A stretch of DNA of 64,000 nt from contig OZ024902.1 of NCBI GenBank assembly GCA_964017125.1, positions 33,738,654 through 33,802,653 on the forward strand, given 5' to 3'. This document shows positions 35,874 through 47,010 of the stretch, piece after piece. The position numbers and the translations under genes were made by a program. The notes under the pieces are model-generated. The model made no database searches. It had not been told where the DNA came from and saw only the letters and a program-made list of their open reading frames with translations. The DNA comes from Flabesymbios commensalis (Eukaryota; Annelida; Polychaeta; Terebellida; Flabelligeridae). Numbering within the stretch: position 1 is the first letter of the stretch; each line of letters begins with the position of its first letter.

Positions 35874-38800
35874 AGGGGAACTTGCCTAAGACGCCCACCC
35901 CTAAGGATCGGAACCTTTTGTAGCCAGCACGTATTACTGATTACCAAATGAAGATCAACAGCTGATTCTGGATATAACCATGCACGGTCAGTGACAGTTT
36001 TAGGTCTGTACTCTGTGTATTTGATGAAATATGCCGGAAAACATATTTTGGAGCAAAGTGGGCGTTTTGGGAACGTCGTTCTTAAGACGCCCACCCTCGT
36101 GCACAAAACGCCCACTGCTCGTTCTCCATTAGGCCTACCACATGAAGGCACAAAGCGCACACCCTGAAATAAAACAACCAGGTGGGCCTTATAGGGACAT
36201 GGGTGGGCGTTTTGGGAACACTTGTCTGGTGCATTTTTTCGTCAAACTTTCTGACAAAACAAATTCTAGTAGTGCATGTATCCTTACCAGTGCATTATCA
36301 GATCATTTTCCCTATTTTATTGCCTTCAAGTTGAGTGTTAAAACTGAAGATACTACTCAGAAATATATTAGGTTGACCGACTCTTCAGCAATGTCTCTAG
36401 GAAAATTTAAGGAAGAGATCAGAAATTCACATTTAAAAGATATAATAACATATGACAGCTTTACTGATCCCAACTATAATTATAATATCCTAGATGGGAT
36501 CCTTAACCACGCTAAGCAGAAACATCTTCCGTTAAAAGAAGTTAAATTCAATAAATCTAAGCATAAAAAATCTCAGTGGATTACCAAAGGCTTAATTAAA
36601 TCTATTAATTTTCGAGATAAAATGTATAGAGATTTGAAGAATTATTCAAGTGACAGCACAGAGTACATTACATTAAAACTAAATCTTGGGACTTATAATT
36701 ACATTTTACGAAGGAATATATATTTGGCAATAAAATCTTATTATGCTAATCTTTTTCAAAAGTATAAATCTGATGTAAAGCAAACCTGGTCAGCCATCAG
36801 CGATGTTGTAAATAGGAAACATAAGTCACAACTTACATTGGATAGAATAAACATTAATGGCACAGTTACAAATAACAAACAAAATATTATTAATTATCTT
36901 AATGATTATTTTACTAACATTGGATCAAATATTATGCACAAAATCAATAAAAGCACCTCAGATAATTCAAACACTTACTTTACTCATTTTCTTCGAAACC
37001 CTGCCACATCTACTTTTTCATTTCAATTAGTTACCGAAAATGAGATATGTGAAGTTATTAAATGTCTTAATTCTAAAAACAGTTGTGGATCAGATGGAAT
37101 TAGCAGTAAACTAATAAAATATATTATTGAAGAATTATCAATGCCATTGACTGTCATTATTAATCAAATATTTACTACCGGAATTTTTCCGGACAATTTA
37201 AAAACTGCTAAAATTTATCCTTTATTAAAAGCAGGAGATCCTTTACTAGCAACTAATTACCGACCAATTTCCCTTTTAACAAGTATTTCAAAAATCTTTG
37301 AAAAAATTATTTTTAACCAACTAACCAACTATTTATCTCTGAATAATATCTTGACTGATAGCCAATATGGTTTTCGCAAAAATCATTCCACTCAATCAGC
37401 TGCTTTAGAATTAATCGACAGACTGATGATTTCAATGGATAAAGGTAAAACTCCGTTAGCAATATTTCTGGATTTTTCTAAAGCGTTTGATACTTTAGAT
37501 CACGAAATTCTATTATATAAATTGAAATATTACGGTATTAAAGACAAAGCTCTTTTTTTATTTCGTAATTACCTCACAAACAGACGTCAATATACTGAAT
37601 TAGGTGGTGTTAAGTCGAATCTGTCTAATATTAAAACTGGTGTACCACAAGGTTCAATTTTAGGACCTTTGCTGTTTTTATTGTATATCAATGATATTGC
37701 TGATATCACTAAGTATTTAAAAACAATTATCTATGCTGATGATACAACGTTCATAGCCGATTTAGATAATATTCCGAAAAACGAACAAGAGCGCAAAATA
37801 AACTCCGAACTTCAGATAATTAATTTATGGCTAAAATCTAATAAACTTTCTTTAAATTGTAAAAAGTCTAAATTTATCGTTTTCTATAAACCACCTAGGA
37901 AAACAGTTATTCCAGAGCTCTTAATTGATAACGAGAAAATTTGTTGTGTTGATGAATTTAATTTTCTCGGACTTACAATTACTAAACATTTGAGTTGGAA
38001 AAAACATATTGATAAAATATCAAATAAAATAAGCAAAATAATAGGTGTGCTAAATAAATTGAAGTTCATCATACCAGATCAGATTTTACTTACTATATAC
38101 AACTCGTTAATTTTACCTTATTTAAATTATTGTATACTGGCCTGGGGATATGATTCAAAGCGATTATATAAACTTCAAAAGAAAGCCCTACGAATAATTA
38201 ATAAGAGTCCTTATTTGGCCCATACTGATCCCATGTTTATAAAATATAATGTACTGAAAGTGAAAGATATTCTGGAACAAAATCATCTAAAATTTCTTTT
38301 TAAATTATCACATCGCTCATTACCTGTTTATTTTTATCACTTTGTATCTGCTACTGGTTTTGATGTTCACACACATAACACTCGCCATCATCATAATATT
38401 CGAACACCTAAAATAAAACACGAATTCAGAAAAAAGTGTTTACGTTTCAGTATTGTTAATACCTTTAATCTTTCTCCTAGTATCATTCTTGATAAAATAT
38501 ATACACATTCTTTTGCTGGTTTTTGTCAATATATTAAAAAATATTATCTTGCCAAGTATGATTCCACCTGCATTATTCAAAATTGTTATGTATGTCAAAA
38601 AATTAATACCTAATTTTTCTCACCTTCACTCATTTATTTCACACTTGAAAATATCTTTACAGCTAGTCTTTTTCTGTTTATTTTGTATTCACACATCAAT
38701 TTTTTCTACATTTAACAGTGTTTAAATGTTACTGGTATGTTAAATTATTGTGTCTTTTTTTGTTTGTTTGTTTGTTTGTTTCATTTCTACTGCCGCACTG

Positions 38801-39394
38801 ATAATAATTATTTATTTTCATTTTTCACTACAATGTTTTAGGTGGCTATCATGTGAGCGACTTTAAAAGTCTTAATGATGGTCTCCTGCTAAATTAATCA
38901 TATATGCTTCTTATTATTACTGTGTTTATATGGCAAATAAATGTTATGTTATGTTATGTTATGTTATGTTATGCATGCTAAATCAGAGGGGGGCGTTATA
39001 TGACATATTGGGGTGAGCTTTTTAGGCACATGAGAAAATATTAGAACATGGTCATTTCCTGAAAAGACCTCATGCCAGGCTTGTCATATTCGTGCTAAAA
39101 ATACACAAGAAAGATGCCTGTGTAAGGCCCTTCAAAGTTTTCTATGCTATCTATGATAGCTTAGGCACTGTCACAGTTCCAAATTGTGAAAAAAATAACA
39201 TCAAAAAGTATCACTTTACATTTTAGTTTGGCACATCAAAGCTGTCGTGTGTCTATGCAGCCAAGTTCTGCACAAGGAAAGTCATGGCGTCATAAATGAA
39301 TTAAACACTCGAACATGGGTGGAATTATGACTAATTATGGGAAAGTGTTGGGTGGGCGTTTTGGGTAAGGTGGGCGTCTTAGGCAAGTTCCCCT
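35874..39394. mobile_element. TA-flanked DNA transposon (about 0.8 kb) split by a LINE
   Basis: Terminal inverted repeats of about 26 bp (AGGGGAACTTGCCTAAGACG CCCACC) lie at 35874 and, reversed, end at 39394. Both are preceded or followed by TA, the target used by Tc1/mariner-type elements (family assignment is inference). The subterminal parts repeat GGGCGTTTTGGG and CGCCCAC words in both orientations (36060-36110, 36205-36220, 39350-39380). Without the LINE the element is about 380 + 415 bp and non-coding. It lies within the presumed intron of the lengsin-like gene. Confidence 0.82.
36250..38977 (+). mobile_element. 5'-truncated LINE with an intact reverse-transcriptase frame
   Basis: An uninterrupted frame runs to the TAA after 38610. 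Its first roughly 35 residues come from the host transposon, so the Met at 36142 is not the true start. The LINE part opens in the last segment of the endonuclease (LTSALSDHFPYFIAF), continues through the linker (VKQTWSAISDVVNRKH), and contains the RT core: NYRPISLLTSISKIFEKIIF, FLDFSKAFDTLDHEILLYKL (about residue 442), GVPQGSILGPLLFLLYINDI and the catalytic YADDTTF (about 531). A C-terminal region follows with HNTRHHHNIRTPKIKHEF. The 3' end has TGTTTGTTTGTTTG, then a tail of repeated ATGTT units (38940-38973). The intact frame and neat tail suggest a recent insertion. Clade probably in the CR1/L2/Jockey assemblage; not resolved here. Confidence 0.93.
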
Positions 39395-40640
39395 ATATCT
39401 TTTTTTTTCATTTCGTAAGTTCAATTATTTTTCCCAGCTACATTTTTTATTTTTGCTATAATGAGATAAACATAATTTAGAAAACAAAAAGTAGTTTGTT
39501 ATATATTCGAATTCCGCAGTTAACGATTCCGCAATAAGCCAAATTTAAATACATGTAATTCTAAAAAAAAACGTTTTATGAACCATTTCGCTGCATCGGC
39601 GTTAGTAATGGCGGGGTTCAACTGCATTAAAAAAATCTGGCGAAAGTATTCAGTTATGCAATAGATGTAATCTAGTTCGTCATAAGATGCTGATTATTTA
39701 ACCTTTAACTCACTTGTCGCGACTATCATCGTTTTAATCCGTTTTATTACCCGACTTAAAGGAAGGGGAATGTGTGTTTGAACATCAAAATTTGCTAATG
39801 TTTTGCTACGAACTAAACAAATATAGGCCTAAGTGATGTTCAACCACTTCATGTGGGTGAAAAACTGAATTATTTAATTTTGCTCTGGGTTAATAATCCA
39901 TATATAATACTCCATGCATTATACATCATCAGGTGTATGCTAAGTAGCAATCGTGAAATTGTCCACTGGACCACGATATAGGGGTATAATCTCACTAAGC
40001 TCTCTTACTCGTGTGATACCGCTACCATGTAAATTACAAGCCATCATATTCATTTGTAATGGAATATATCCCGTTCATTCGCTAGGCCTGTGGCTGTACC
40101 TGATAAGGATAAATCATAAATAAGCATCACTCATCAAAACCAATAAAATTAAAATTAATAATCACATGTAACCTAGTACAATTACTTACTCCAATTATGT
40201 AATTATCGCTTAGTATCTCAAGTACAACCCAGCTTTTTTACTTAATTCATAAATCATATTGGCAGGTTAGGGTGGTTATGTGGGTCAATGTGTTAAAATT
40301 AATAAATAGGCTGCTTTGCAATGCTACGTAGGCTCAGATATATTCGTATTTGTTGTCTATTTTATTATTCAATTGCGTTGAGAACTATCGCATATGAAGA
40401 AGAACGAGAAAGGGGGCACTGTAAACAATTGTAAGCCTGTTGATTTTTTTATGGATTTCGTTCTTAATTATTAGGCTTTAATACAGTTAAAATTAGAAAC
40501 GTGTGAGAAATTATATATGGATATGTAATGTATACAACATTAGGGTTGACATCGCAGAGTACAGTCTCGGTAAATGTGAATTATTAACAAATTGCTGAAA
40601 TTGGAAATTGAAAAATTGGTAACAGAGTCTCAAAATAATC
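39395..40640. other. Intronic/intergenic, family A-related fragment only
   Basis: No gene. A diverged hairpin-MITE fragment is suggested at 39700-39890 (TTTAACTCACTTGTCGCGAC ... CACTTCATGTGGGTGAAAAA ... GGGTTAA). The rest is AT-rich and unstructured. Confidence 0.4.
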
Positions 40641-40644
40641 GAGT

Positions 40645-42905
40645 CGCGTATTGGCAGAGCCTTTAACTAAACTGTTTAACATTTGTATTCGCTCGGGCGG
40701 GCGGGGGCCCTAGGGTAGTGGTTAGCACCGCTGCCTTTCACGCCAGAGTCCGGGGTTCGGTTCCCGGTCTCGGCGGTTTGAAAGAAACAAAATTGTTTCT
40801 TCCCCATCCACGTGTGAAAGTTAGTATTGTGGGGAGCCTCCGTGACCGAGAGGTAGCGTGCTCGGCCTCAGACCGCCAGGGCTCGAATTTCGAATCCTGT
40901 GTCTGGAGGACAGTGTCATCTCAATCATCTCACCATCCTCAGGAGGTTCTCCTGGCCCAGTTTAGCCTATATGTGCACAAAGGTGGCCTAAAGCCCGATT
41001 CATTTCATTTTTTATTCGCTCGGGCATTTTCCCAAGCGCTTGGAAACAGGCACATGTCATTCCTTTACATAAAAGCGGTGATTTAACACTTTGTAATAAT
41101 AATAGGCCCATTAGTCTTTTGTCATCTGTTTCAAAAGTATTTGAAACAGTAATCTTCAGGCATATTCACCAGTTTTTGAAATTACACAATCTGCTCTCAC
41201 AAAAAGAAGCGGGTTTTATTCCAAGGGATTATACGTTAAATCAATTAGTTAACACAATTATGTCACGAATTTTTTTCTGAATTTGATAAATGAAATGAAA
41301 TATGTGAGTTTTTTTAGATTTCTTCAAAGCTTTTGATACGGTTTGGCACAGATGTCTATTATATAAATTAGGTAAGCATGGTGTAAACTATGGCTTTTAT
41401 CTTAATTTAATGGGAAATTATCTTGCAAGTAGGGAACAACGTGTCATAATGCAAAACGCCGAATCAACTTGGAGGCCGATTACATCTGGTGTTCCACAAG
41501 GATCAGTCCTTGGACCACTTCTGTTTCTTTTATACATTAATGACTTGTGTGATGGTATGGAATCGGCGATTTATGTTTTTGCTGATGACTGTTCACTTTT
41601 TCGAAAAAATAGACAAAAAGTACGTTAACACACTAAATAGAGACTTGAAAAAAATATCAAAGTGTTGCAGGGACTGTTTTTTTTATCCTTAATCCACAAA
41701 AATGTGTATGCATGTTATTTTTAAGAAAATAAATAACAACTTTATTGCCCCTTATTGTTCTAAATGGCACCAATTTAAAGTCGGTTCATTCTCACGACCA
41801 CCTTGGTTTAATATTAACTAGAAAGATGACATGGTCTGAACACATACTATCTATCACTAACCAAGCAAAAAAGCGAGTACACCTTTTAAGCGCCTCCAAG
41901 TATTCTAGGAGCAGATATGCACTTTTTGGATGCTATCTTTCTTCTTTTGTACGCCCTTTGTACGCCTTTTGTTAGAATACGCAGACAGAGTTTTGATAAT
42001 TGTTTTAAACCAGAAAACTTGATGATTGAAAATTTACAATATGCAGCATTACGTCTCGTGACAGGCGCGAAGAAAGGGACTTCGCGCGAACTGTTATTAA
42101 AAGATTGTTGTTTATGCACAATGCAAAATAAAAGAATATTTCATAAATTATTTTAAAAAAATAGATCAATAATCACCAAGGTCCCTCCTATTTAGGGAAC
42201 TGCTTGCTCTATTTGAGCGGCGGTGAACATAGAGTTACTAGATCTAAAACGTGTAAACATTTTAGACTTTTTTATTGTACATCTGAACAGTTTCGACTAT
42301 CGTTTTTACCATCGTCTGTGAGCTTATGGAATAAATTATCTGCTGACATTCGTTCATGCACAGTTTTATCCAGTCTCAAAACGAAATTACTCAAATTTCT
42401 CTGCGTTAAAACAAAAGTGCTTATGCAATTCTACTTTGGCGACAGAACAGACCAAATCAATTTATGTCAAATTAGGCTTAATTTTTCGTCCCTAAATGAT
42501 CATTTATATACCAAAGCATGTATTGATAGCCCTTCATGTAGTTGCTGTCTTGTACCTGAAACACCACAACACTACTTCTTTAATTGTTTGAACTATCAAG
42601 GTCAACGGTAAGAATTTCACCAGATTACCCACTTTCGCTTGAAATATTTCTACGTGGTAATCCAGACCTAACAGTTAATAGCAATGTCTTTCTCACCACT
42701 GAAGTCTTAAATTTCTTCGTAACTCTGCTAGATTTATGTGACAACTTATTGCTACTCTGTCTCGTTCCACTTAGACATGGATATATCCTAGGCAATCTAA
42801 TAAACGTGTCTGTCGAACTTTTCTCAACGGTTTCTATTATATTTTTTCCCTTAGATCTCAAATCTGCCAGATAACATTCGAGATTTTGCATATTTAATTA
42901 GTTAA
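40645..42905 (+). pseudogene. Broken LINE (RT and C-terminal zinc-finger-like region), split by a SINE
   Basis: The fragment begins with LTKLFNICIRSG just left of the SINE and resumes right of it with IFPSAWKQAHVIPLHKSGD, NRPISLLSSVSKVFETVIF, LDFFKAFDTVWHRCLLYKLG, GVPQGSVLGPLLFLLYINDL and the catalytic FADDCSLF. The C-terminal part reads DSPSCSCCLVPETPQHYFFN, a Cys/His cluster found at the end of several invertebrate LINE ORF2 proteins. At least five frame changes and stop codons (for example around 41275, 41625, 41970, 42156 and 42600) make it inactive. It differs from the LINE at 36.3 kb. Its 3' end at about 42890-42905 reappears inverted at 43736. Confidence 0.88.
40699..41013 (+). mobile_element. 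Dimeric tRNA-derived SINE, copy 2, inserted in a LINE
   Basis: Same structure as copy 1: GGGTAGTGGTTAGCACC and GGGTTCGGTTCCC, then CCGTGACCGAGAGGTAGCG and GGGCTCGAATTTCGAATCC, with tail CCCGATTCATTTCATTTT. A perfect 12-bp duplication ATTCGCTCGGGC flanks it (40687-40698 and 41014-41025). Removing one copy restores the LINE reading ...NICIRSG|IFPSAW, so the SINE came after the LINE. Confidence 0.95.
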
Positions 42906-43735
42906 TTTGTTGTGATCCTAAATATATTCAGATATCTTTTCAAGTGCCCAAACTCTTACAACACGCCGTGTCAGTTTTCCAGAAAATATGATGTTTGCCC
43001 TCTGGGTAGTAGTTGATATTACATACTCTACAAAATAACAGTGCCGTATTATAATGCAAATGATATGTTTATTTTACCTTTTTATCGCCGTCATATAGAT
43101 GTAATGTATATGGTTGTACTTTATATCATTTTAGCATATGAATTCAGACCAGTGTGCGTATGATAATCTCATTATGGGAGGAATTAAAATATAATTATGA
43201 TCTAGCACAATTTTGCAAAAATATCAGTAGTGATCAAAAAATATTGAAAACCTCTTAAAAATCATTTGACAGTATAATGATGTTTGGCATTGTATTCCTT
43301 GATCCAAAAACCTTAATCTATCCACTAAGATCGCTTAGATATGATATCTAGAAGCTAAGATACCTTGATTTTGGGTTCGGCTGGCGGCCATTTTGAATTA
43401 TGGCGGTCATCTTGTATTAATAAATATAGTCTTGTGTATGAGATTTAACTCTCTGAAATTAAATATAATTATATTATCAGGCATTCACATAATCATTTTA
43501 TCCAAACAAAGGTCAAGTTGTGCACTTTTTGTTTAAACGTAAAGGTGGGATATTGTATTCAATGGACACGTGACCTATGACCTTCCAATGACTCCAAAAA
43601 TAATCTTCTTGTCAAAATTGCATTATGGGATCTCAAAACCCAAAATTTAGAGCTAAAAAAACATATTTCCAGGATAGCCGGGACTGTATTGATAGCCGAT
43701 TACTTTTTTTTGCGGCCATATTGGAAATATCTAAA

Positions 43736-43823
43736 TTAGCTAATTAAATGTGCAAAATCTCGAATGGTATCTGTCAGATTTGAAATCTACGAGGAAAAAC
43801 ACAATAGAAACGGTTGAGAAAAG
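43736..43823 (-). repeat. Inverted copy of the broken LINE's 3' end
   Basis: TTAGCTAATTAAATGTGCAA ... CAAAATCTCGAATGGTATCT ... AAACGGTTGAGAAAAG is the reverse complement of 42818-42905 with about ten differences. It is a short 5'-truncated copy facing the first tail to tail. Confidence 0.8.
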
Positions 43824-43897
43824 TGATTATTCATTGTTTTCGTTCAATTGTATTCTATTCAATTCGGAGAAAACACTCAATTGGCTTTTTGTAGCTA

Positions 43898-44146
43898 TTA
43901 ACCCTTTCAAGAGTTTACCAATGTCATCTTCACCCACTACAAGCCGCGAATTGCTGTCGCAATTCTCGACTTGTAGTGGATGAAAATGATTTGATGTGGT
44001 TTAAAAATTAAAGTAAATTGCCATGTGTCGGTAAACCAGTTTCATGGAAATTTTCATTCTAAAACCCCTAGTTGTAGGAAAATTAAATCTGTTTTCACGG
44101 ATATAAAATGATGCTTTAATGCATCGTGAGGGCTCAAAGGGTAAAG
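43898..44146 (+). mobile_element. TTAA-type MITE family B, copy 2
   Basis: TTAACCCTTTCAAGAGTTTACC, then the hairpin CCACTACAAGCCGCGAATTG / CAATTCTCGACTTGTAGTGG, then AAAACCCCTAGTTGTAGG and GCATCGTGAGGGCTCAAAGG GTAAAG. The right TTAA is altered. It lies 0.9 kb upstream of copy 3 and in the same orientation. Confidence 0.9.
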
Positions 44147-44534
44147 TAATCCTCTCGAAATAAATATGTTTATACTAAATTACTGAAATGTCAGAAGATG
44201 ACATTTTTATGAAAGTCATCAACTAACTCAGTGATCCCTCATCATCAATACAAGCTCCAAGAATGTTTTTCTAATGAGTGGCATAGACTGGCCCTAGGCT
44301 ATTATGAACTAATACATACTATAAGGGTTTTATAACATTAGCAGCCATGCCAATAATGTCTCGGTGATAAGTTGATTTAAGTCTACCTATTGGAAAGTCT
44401 TATGTGGAAAGTGAAAACATTTGAAAATAAGCACATCTTGCTCTAAATTTGAACGATCCGAGAATGTAAAATTATTTATTATAGTATTACTTATATATTT
44501 GACTGTCTCTAAATGACACGATCATAAAGAATAC

Positions 44535-44746
44535 AAATTTGGTCTGGGATCGCTTTAAATTGGCAAGTAAGATAAATACTAACACAGAATAGTTATATGT
44601 TTGTCATAATAGAACACGCTGAACCGTCGTTCAGCTTCACAAATTTGGTCTGGGATCGCTTTCAATTGACAAGTAAGATAAATAGTAACACAGAATAGTT
44701 ATATGTTTGTCATAATAGAACACGCTGAACCGTCGTTCACCTCATT
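44535..44746. repeat. Tandem duplication, 2 x 106 bp
   Basis: AAATTTGGTCTGGGATCGCT begins at 44535 and again at 44641, and both copies end in AACACGCTGAACCGTCGTTCA. The copies differ at only a few bases, so the duplication is recent. No coding content. Confidence 0.92.
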
Positions 44747-44820
44747 TGTAGCACATAATTGCTGAAACTACCTGCTCTGCGATCGAACAACAGCCTGAAT
44801 GCTAAAAATTGGAAAACTAG

Positions 44821-45072
44821 TTAACCCTTTCAAGCCTGAGTTTACCATAGTCATCTTCATCCACTACAAGCCGCGAATTGCTGTCGCAATTCTCGACTTG
44901 TAGTGGATGAAGATGACTTGATATGGTTTAAAAATAAAAGAAAATCACTATGTGTTGGCAAACCAGTTTCATGAAAATTTTCGTTCTAATACAATTTGTT
45001 TTAGGAAGATTAGATCTGTTTCAAGAGATGTAAAATGATACTTTAATGCATCGTGAGGGCTCAAAGGGTTAA
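44821..45072 (+). mobile_element. TTAA-flanked MITE family B, copy 3 (complete)
   Basis: A 252-bp element with intact TTAA on both sides, TTAACCCTTTCAAGCCTGAG to GAGGGCTCAAAGGGTTAA. The inner hairpin runs from CATCTTCATCCACTACAAG to CTTGTAGTGGATGAAGATG around CGCGAATTGCTGTCGCAATT. It ends about 105 bases upstream of the first solid lengsin-like exon. The minisatellite unit at 3.2-4.4 kb uses this element's left terminus. Confidence 0.93.
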
Positions 45073-45176
45073 TTCAATTGGCATCATTTTTTCAAACCAT
45101 GCATGGTTTTATTTCAGCTTTTAGTAAAACGTATTGTCAAACTCGAGACTGAGAGAACATCTGAATATAGAGAAGG

Positions 45177-46749
45177 ATGCAGTGTGACTTTGATTACGTG
45201 AGGTTCGTGTGGATTGATATACATGGCATACCACGAGGACGATCTGTACCACGGAGACATGTCCAGAAGTTCATCAATAACGGCATCGGTGTCTATATAG
45301 GTAAGTTATATACTAAGTACATGGCAAACTATAGTCCACATACCATGTTTTAGTTCTAGCAGGATAGTTGAGAGTAATTTACTGTGGAGAATTATAGTAA
45401 TATTTACTGCACAAGACACAGCGTGTGGTGAAAGAACTAATAGTTTTTACTTCACTGATTTTATCTATTGTTATTTTGTGCCAGGAATGATTGCCGAAGG
45501 ACCTAGATCACAATTACTTCATTACGATCCAGCAGGTGGTATAAAGGGGGTGGCTGGAGATGGTAACTGCACGGCAAAGGCTGCCTTAAGTACCTTACAT
45601 CCAGTTCCCTGGGTAACAGCAGATGGTGCTACAAACGCAACACAAAATGGAGAATTCCATGTAGGAGAAGTTATCTGTGAAACATTTCTTCCTGGTGGCC
45701 AACCACAACCTCAGTGTCCGCGCTACATCTGCAGAACACAGATTGACAGACTGGAGAAAGAATTAGGGTGTCAGCTGCTGTCTGGGTGGGAAGAGGAGTT
45801 CTTTATTGTGGAAAAAAGCACAACACGACAGGGGGATGATTCTCAACATTTCATAAAACCCATTTTCGATGGAAAAGATGTAGGATCAATGCTTCTTCTG
45901 TCAGAACAAGAATCACTGCTATACCGCCTGGAATCACAGATGCACAAGGCGTCCATAGATGTCGAGTCGATTAGCATAGAATCATCCAGTGGTTTGTATG
46001 AGTTCTGTCTATCTCCGTCTCATGGAATTCCTGCTGTTGATGGCGCATGGAGATTTAAACAAGCTGCGAAAGAGATCTGTAGTAAATGGAGGGGTCATAC
46101 TAGTAGTGTTCAAGCAGTTTTTATGACAAAACCTTTTAGCACTGGACAGTCCGCTGGACTTCACTACAACTTCTCATTGTGGGATGAAAAGGGGAATAAT
46201 GTATTTTACAGCGACACGTCGTCAGACCGTCTAAGTGAGATTGCTCGCTACTGGCTGGCTGGATTGATCAAACACTCGGCGGCATTAGTTGCTTTATCAT
46301 CTCCTACAGTGAACTGTTACCGTAGACTTCATGGTCCCTGGGCACCCGATCTCGCCAACTGGGGCGTAGATCACCGCAGTGCCACCTTCCGTGTGAAAAA
46401 TGAAGGAATTAAAGGTACTTATTTTGAGAATCGGTTGCCTTCGGCAGCATGCAATCCTTACCTGGTTGTGGCAGGTACTATAGCAGCAGGATTAGATGGC
46501 GTTATTAATAAGCTGCCATTAGACAGAGAGATGAACGCCGAAGCTTCCAAGCTGCCAGATACACTGAATGAGGCACTAAAAGCTTTAGAAAATGATACAT
46601 GCTTAAGTGAGCAGCTGGGTGAAGATTTCATCAAGACTTTTATCAAAGTGAAACGAGAAGTAGAGATAAAAGAATTAGAGCAATGGAAGCATAGCCACGA
46701 GGACAAAAAGATACAGAGAGAGCGAGAACAATATTTGAAGTTTATATAA
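45177..46749 (+). CDS. Lengsin-like protein (glutamine synthetase superfamily)
   Basis: Two exons, 45177-45300 (donor GTAAGT) and 45485-46749 (acceptor TTGTGCCAG), join in phase 1 to give about 462 residues, the usual size for lengsin-like proteins. The N-terminal domain has DYVRFVWIDIHGIPRGRS and HPVPW. The catalytic-fold part has GWEEEFF (142-148), SIESSSGLYEF (E207, E214), QSAGLHYNFSLWDEKG (H268), NCYRRLHGP (about 319-326), HRSATFRV and GTYFENRLPSAACNPYLVVA (E356, R358). By position these match the metal-ligand Glu/His and substrate Arg sites of class I glutamine synthetase, although the second His of the 'GMHxH' motif is Asn270. Vertebrate lengsin is an inactive lens protein; whether this one is an enzyme cannot be told from sequence. 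Met 45177 follows an in-frame stop. An upstream exon at 35272-35344 joined to 45183 is the alternative start. Confidence 0.93.
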
Positions 46750-47010
46750 GCATTATACGCCTATCTCTGTAAACTGACTACAGGAATGTAGTGTTATACT
46801 ACATCATCATCTTTCCTCTATTGGCTCCACATGCCTACCGTACATTAACAATTATTGATACACTCCCCATTATAACATTATATGGTCCATGGATTTATAG
46901 ATATAATATATTAATCGTGTTTACAAAAAACGTAATTGTTGTTTTTCAAGAATGGTGTAGCTTTAAAGTGCCAATACTTCACAGCCATATGACACAGTTT
47001 GTAAATAAAA
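46750..47010 (+). other. 3' untranslated region of the lengsin-like gene (inferred)
   Basis: After the TAA at 46747-46749 no coding continues. AATAAA at about 47003-47008 is a candidate polyadenylation signal, giving a short 3' UTR of about 270 bases. Confidence 0.4.

Noticed and set aside
36142-36250. Met at 36142 as start of an 823-residue protein
   Set aside because: The first part reads through the surrounding transposon (its GGGCGTTTTGGG region); LINE homology begins only near 36250.
40718-41086. Repeated open frame (VVSTAAFH...RVRGSVPGLGGLKETK) at 40.7 and 61.9 kb
   Set aside because: It lies wholly inside the SINE and is open by chance in related copies.
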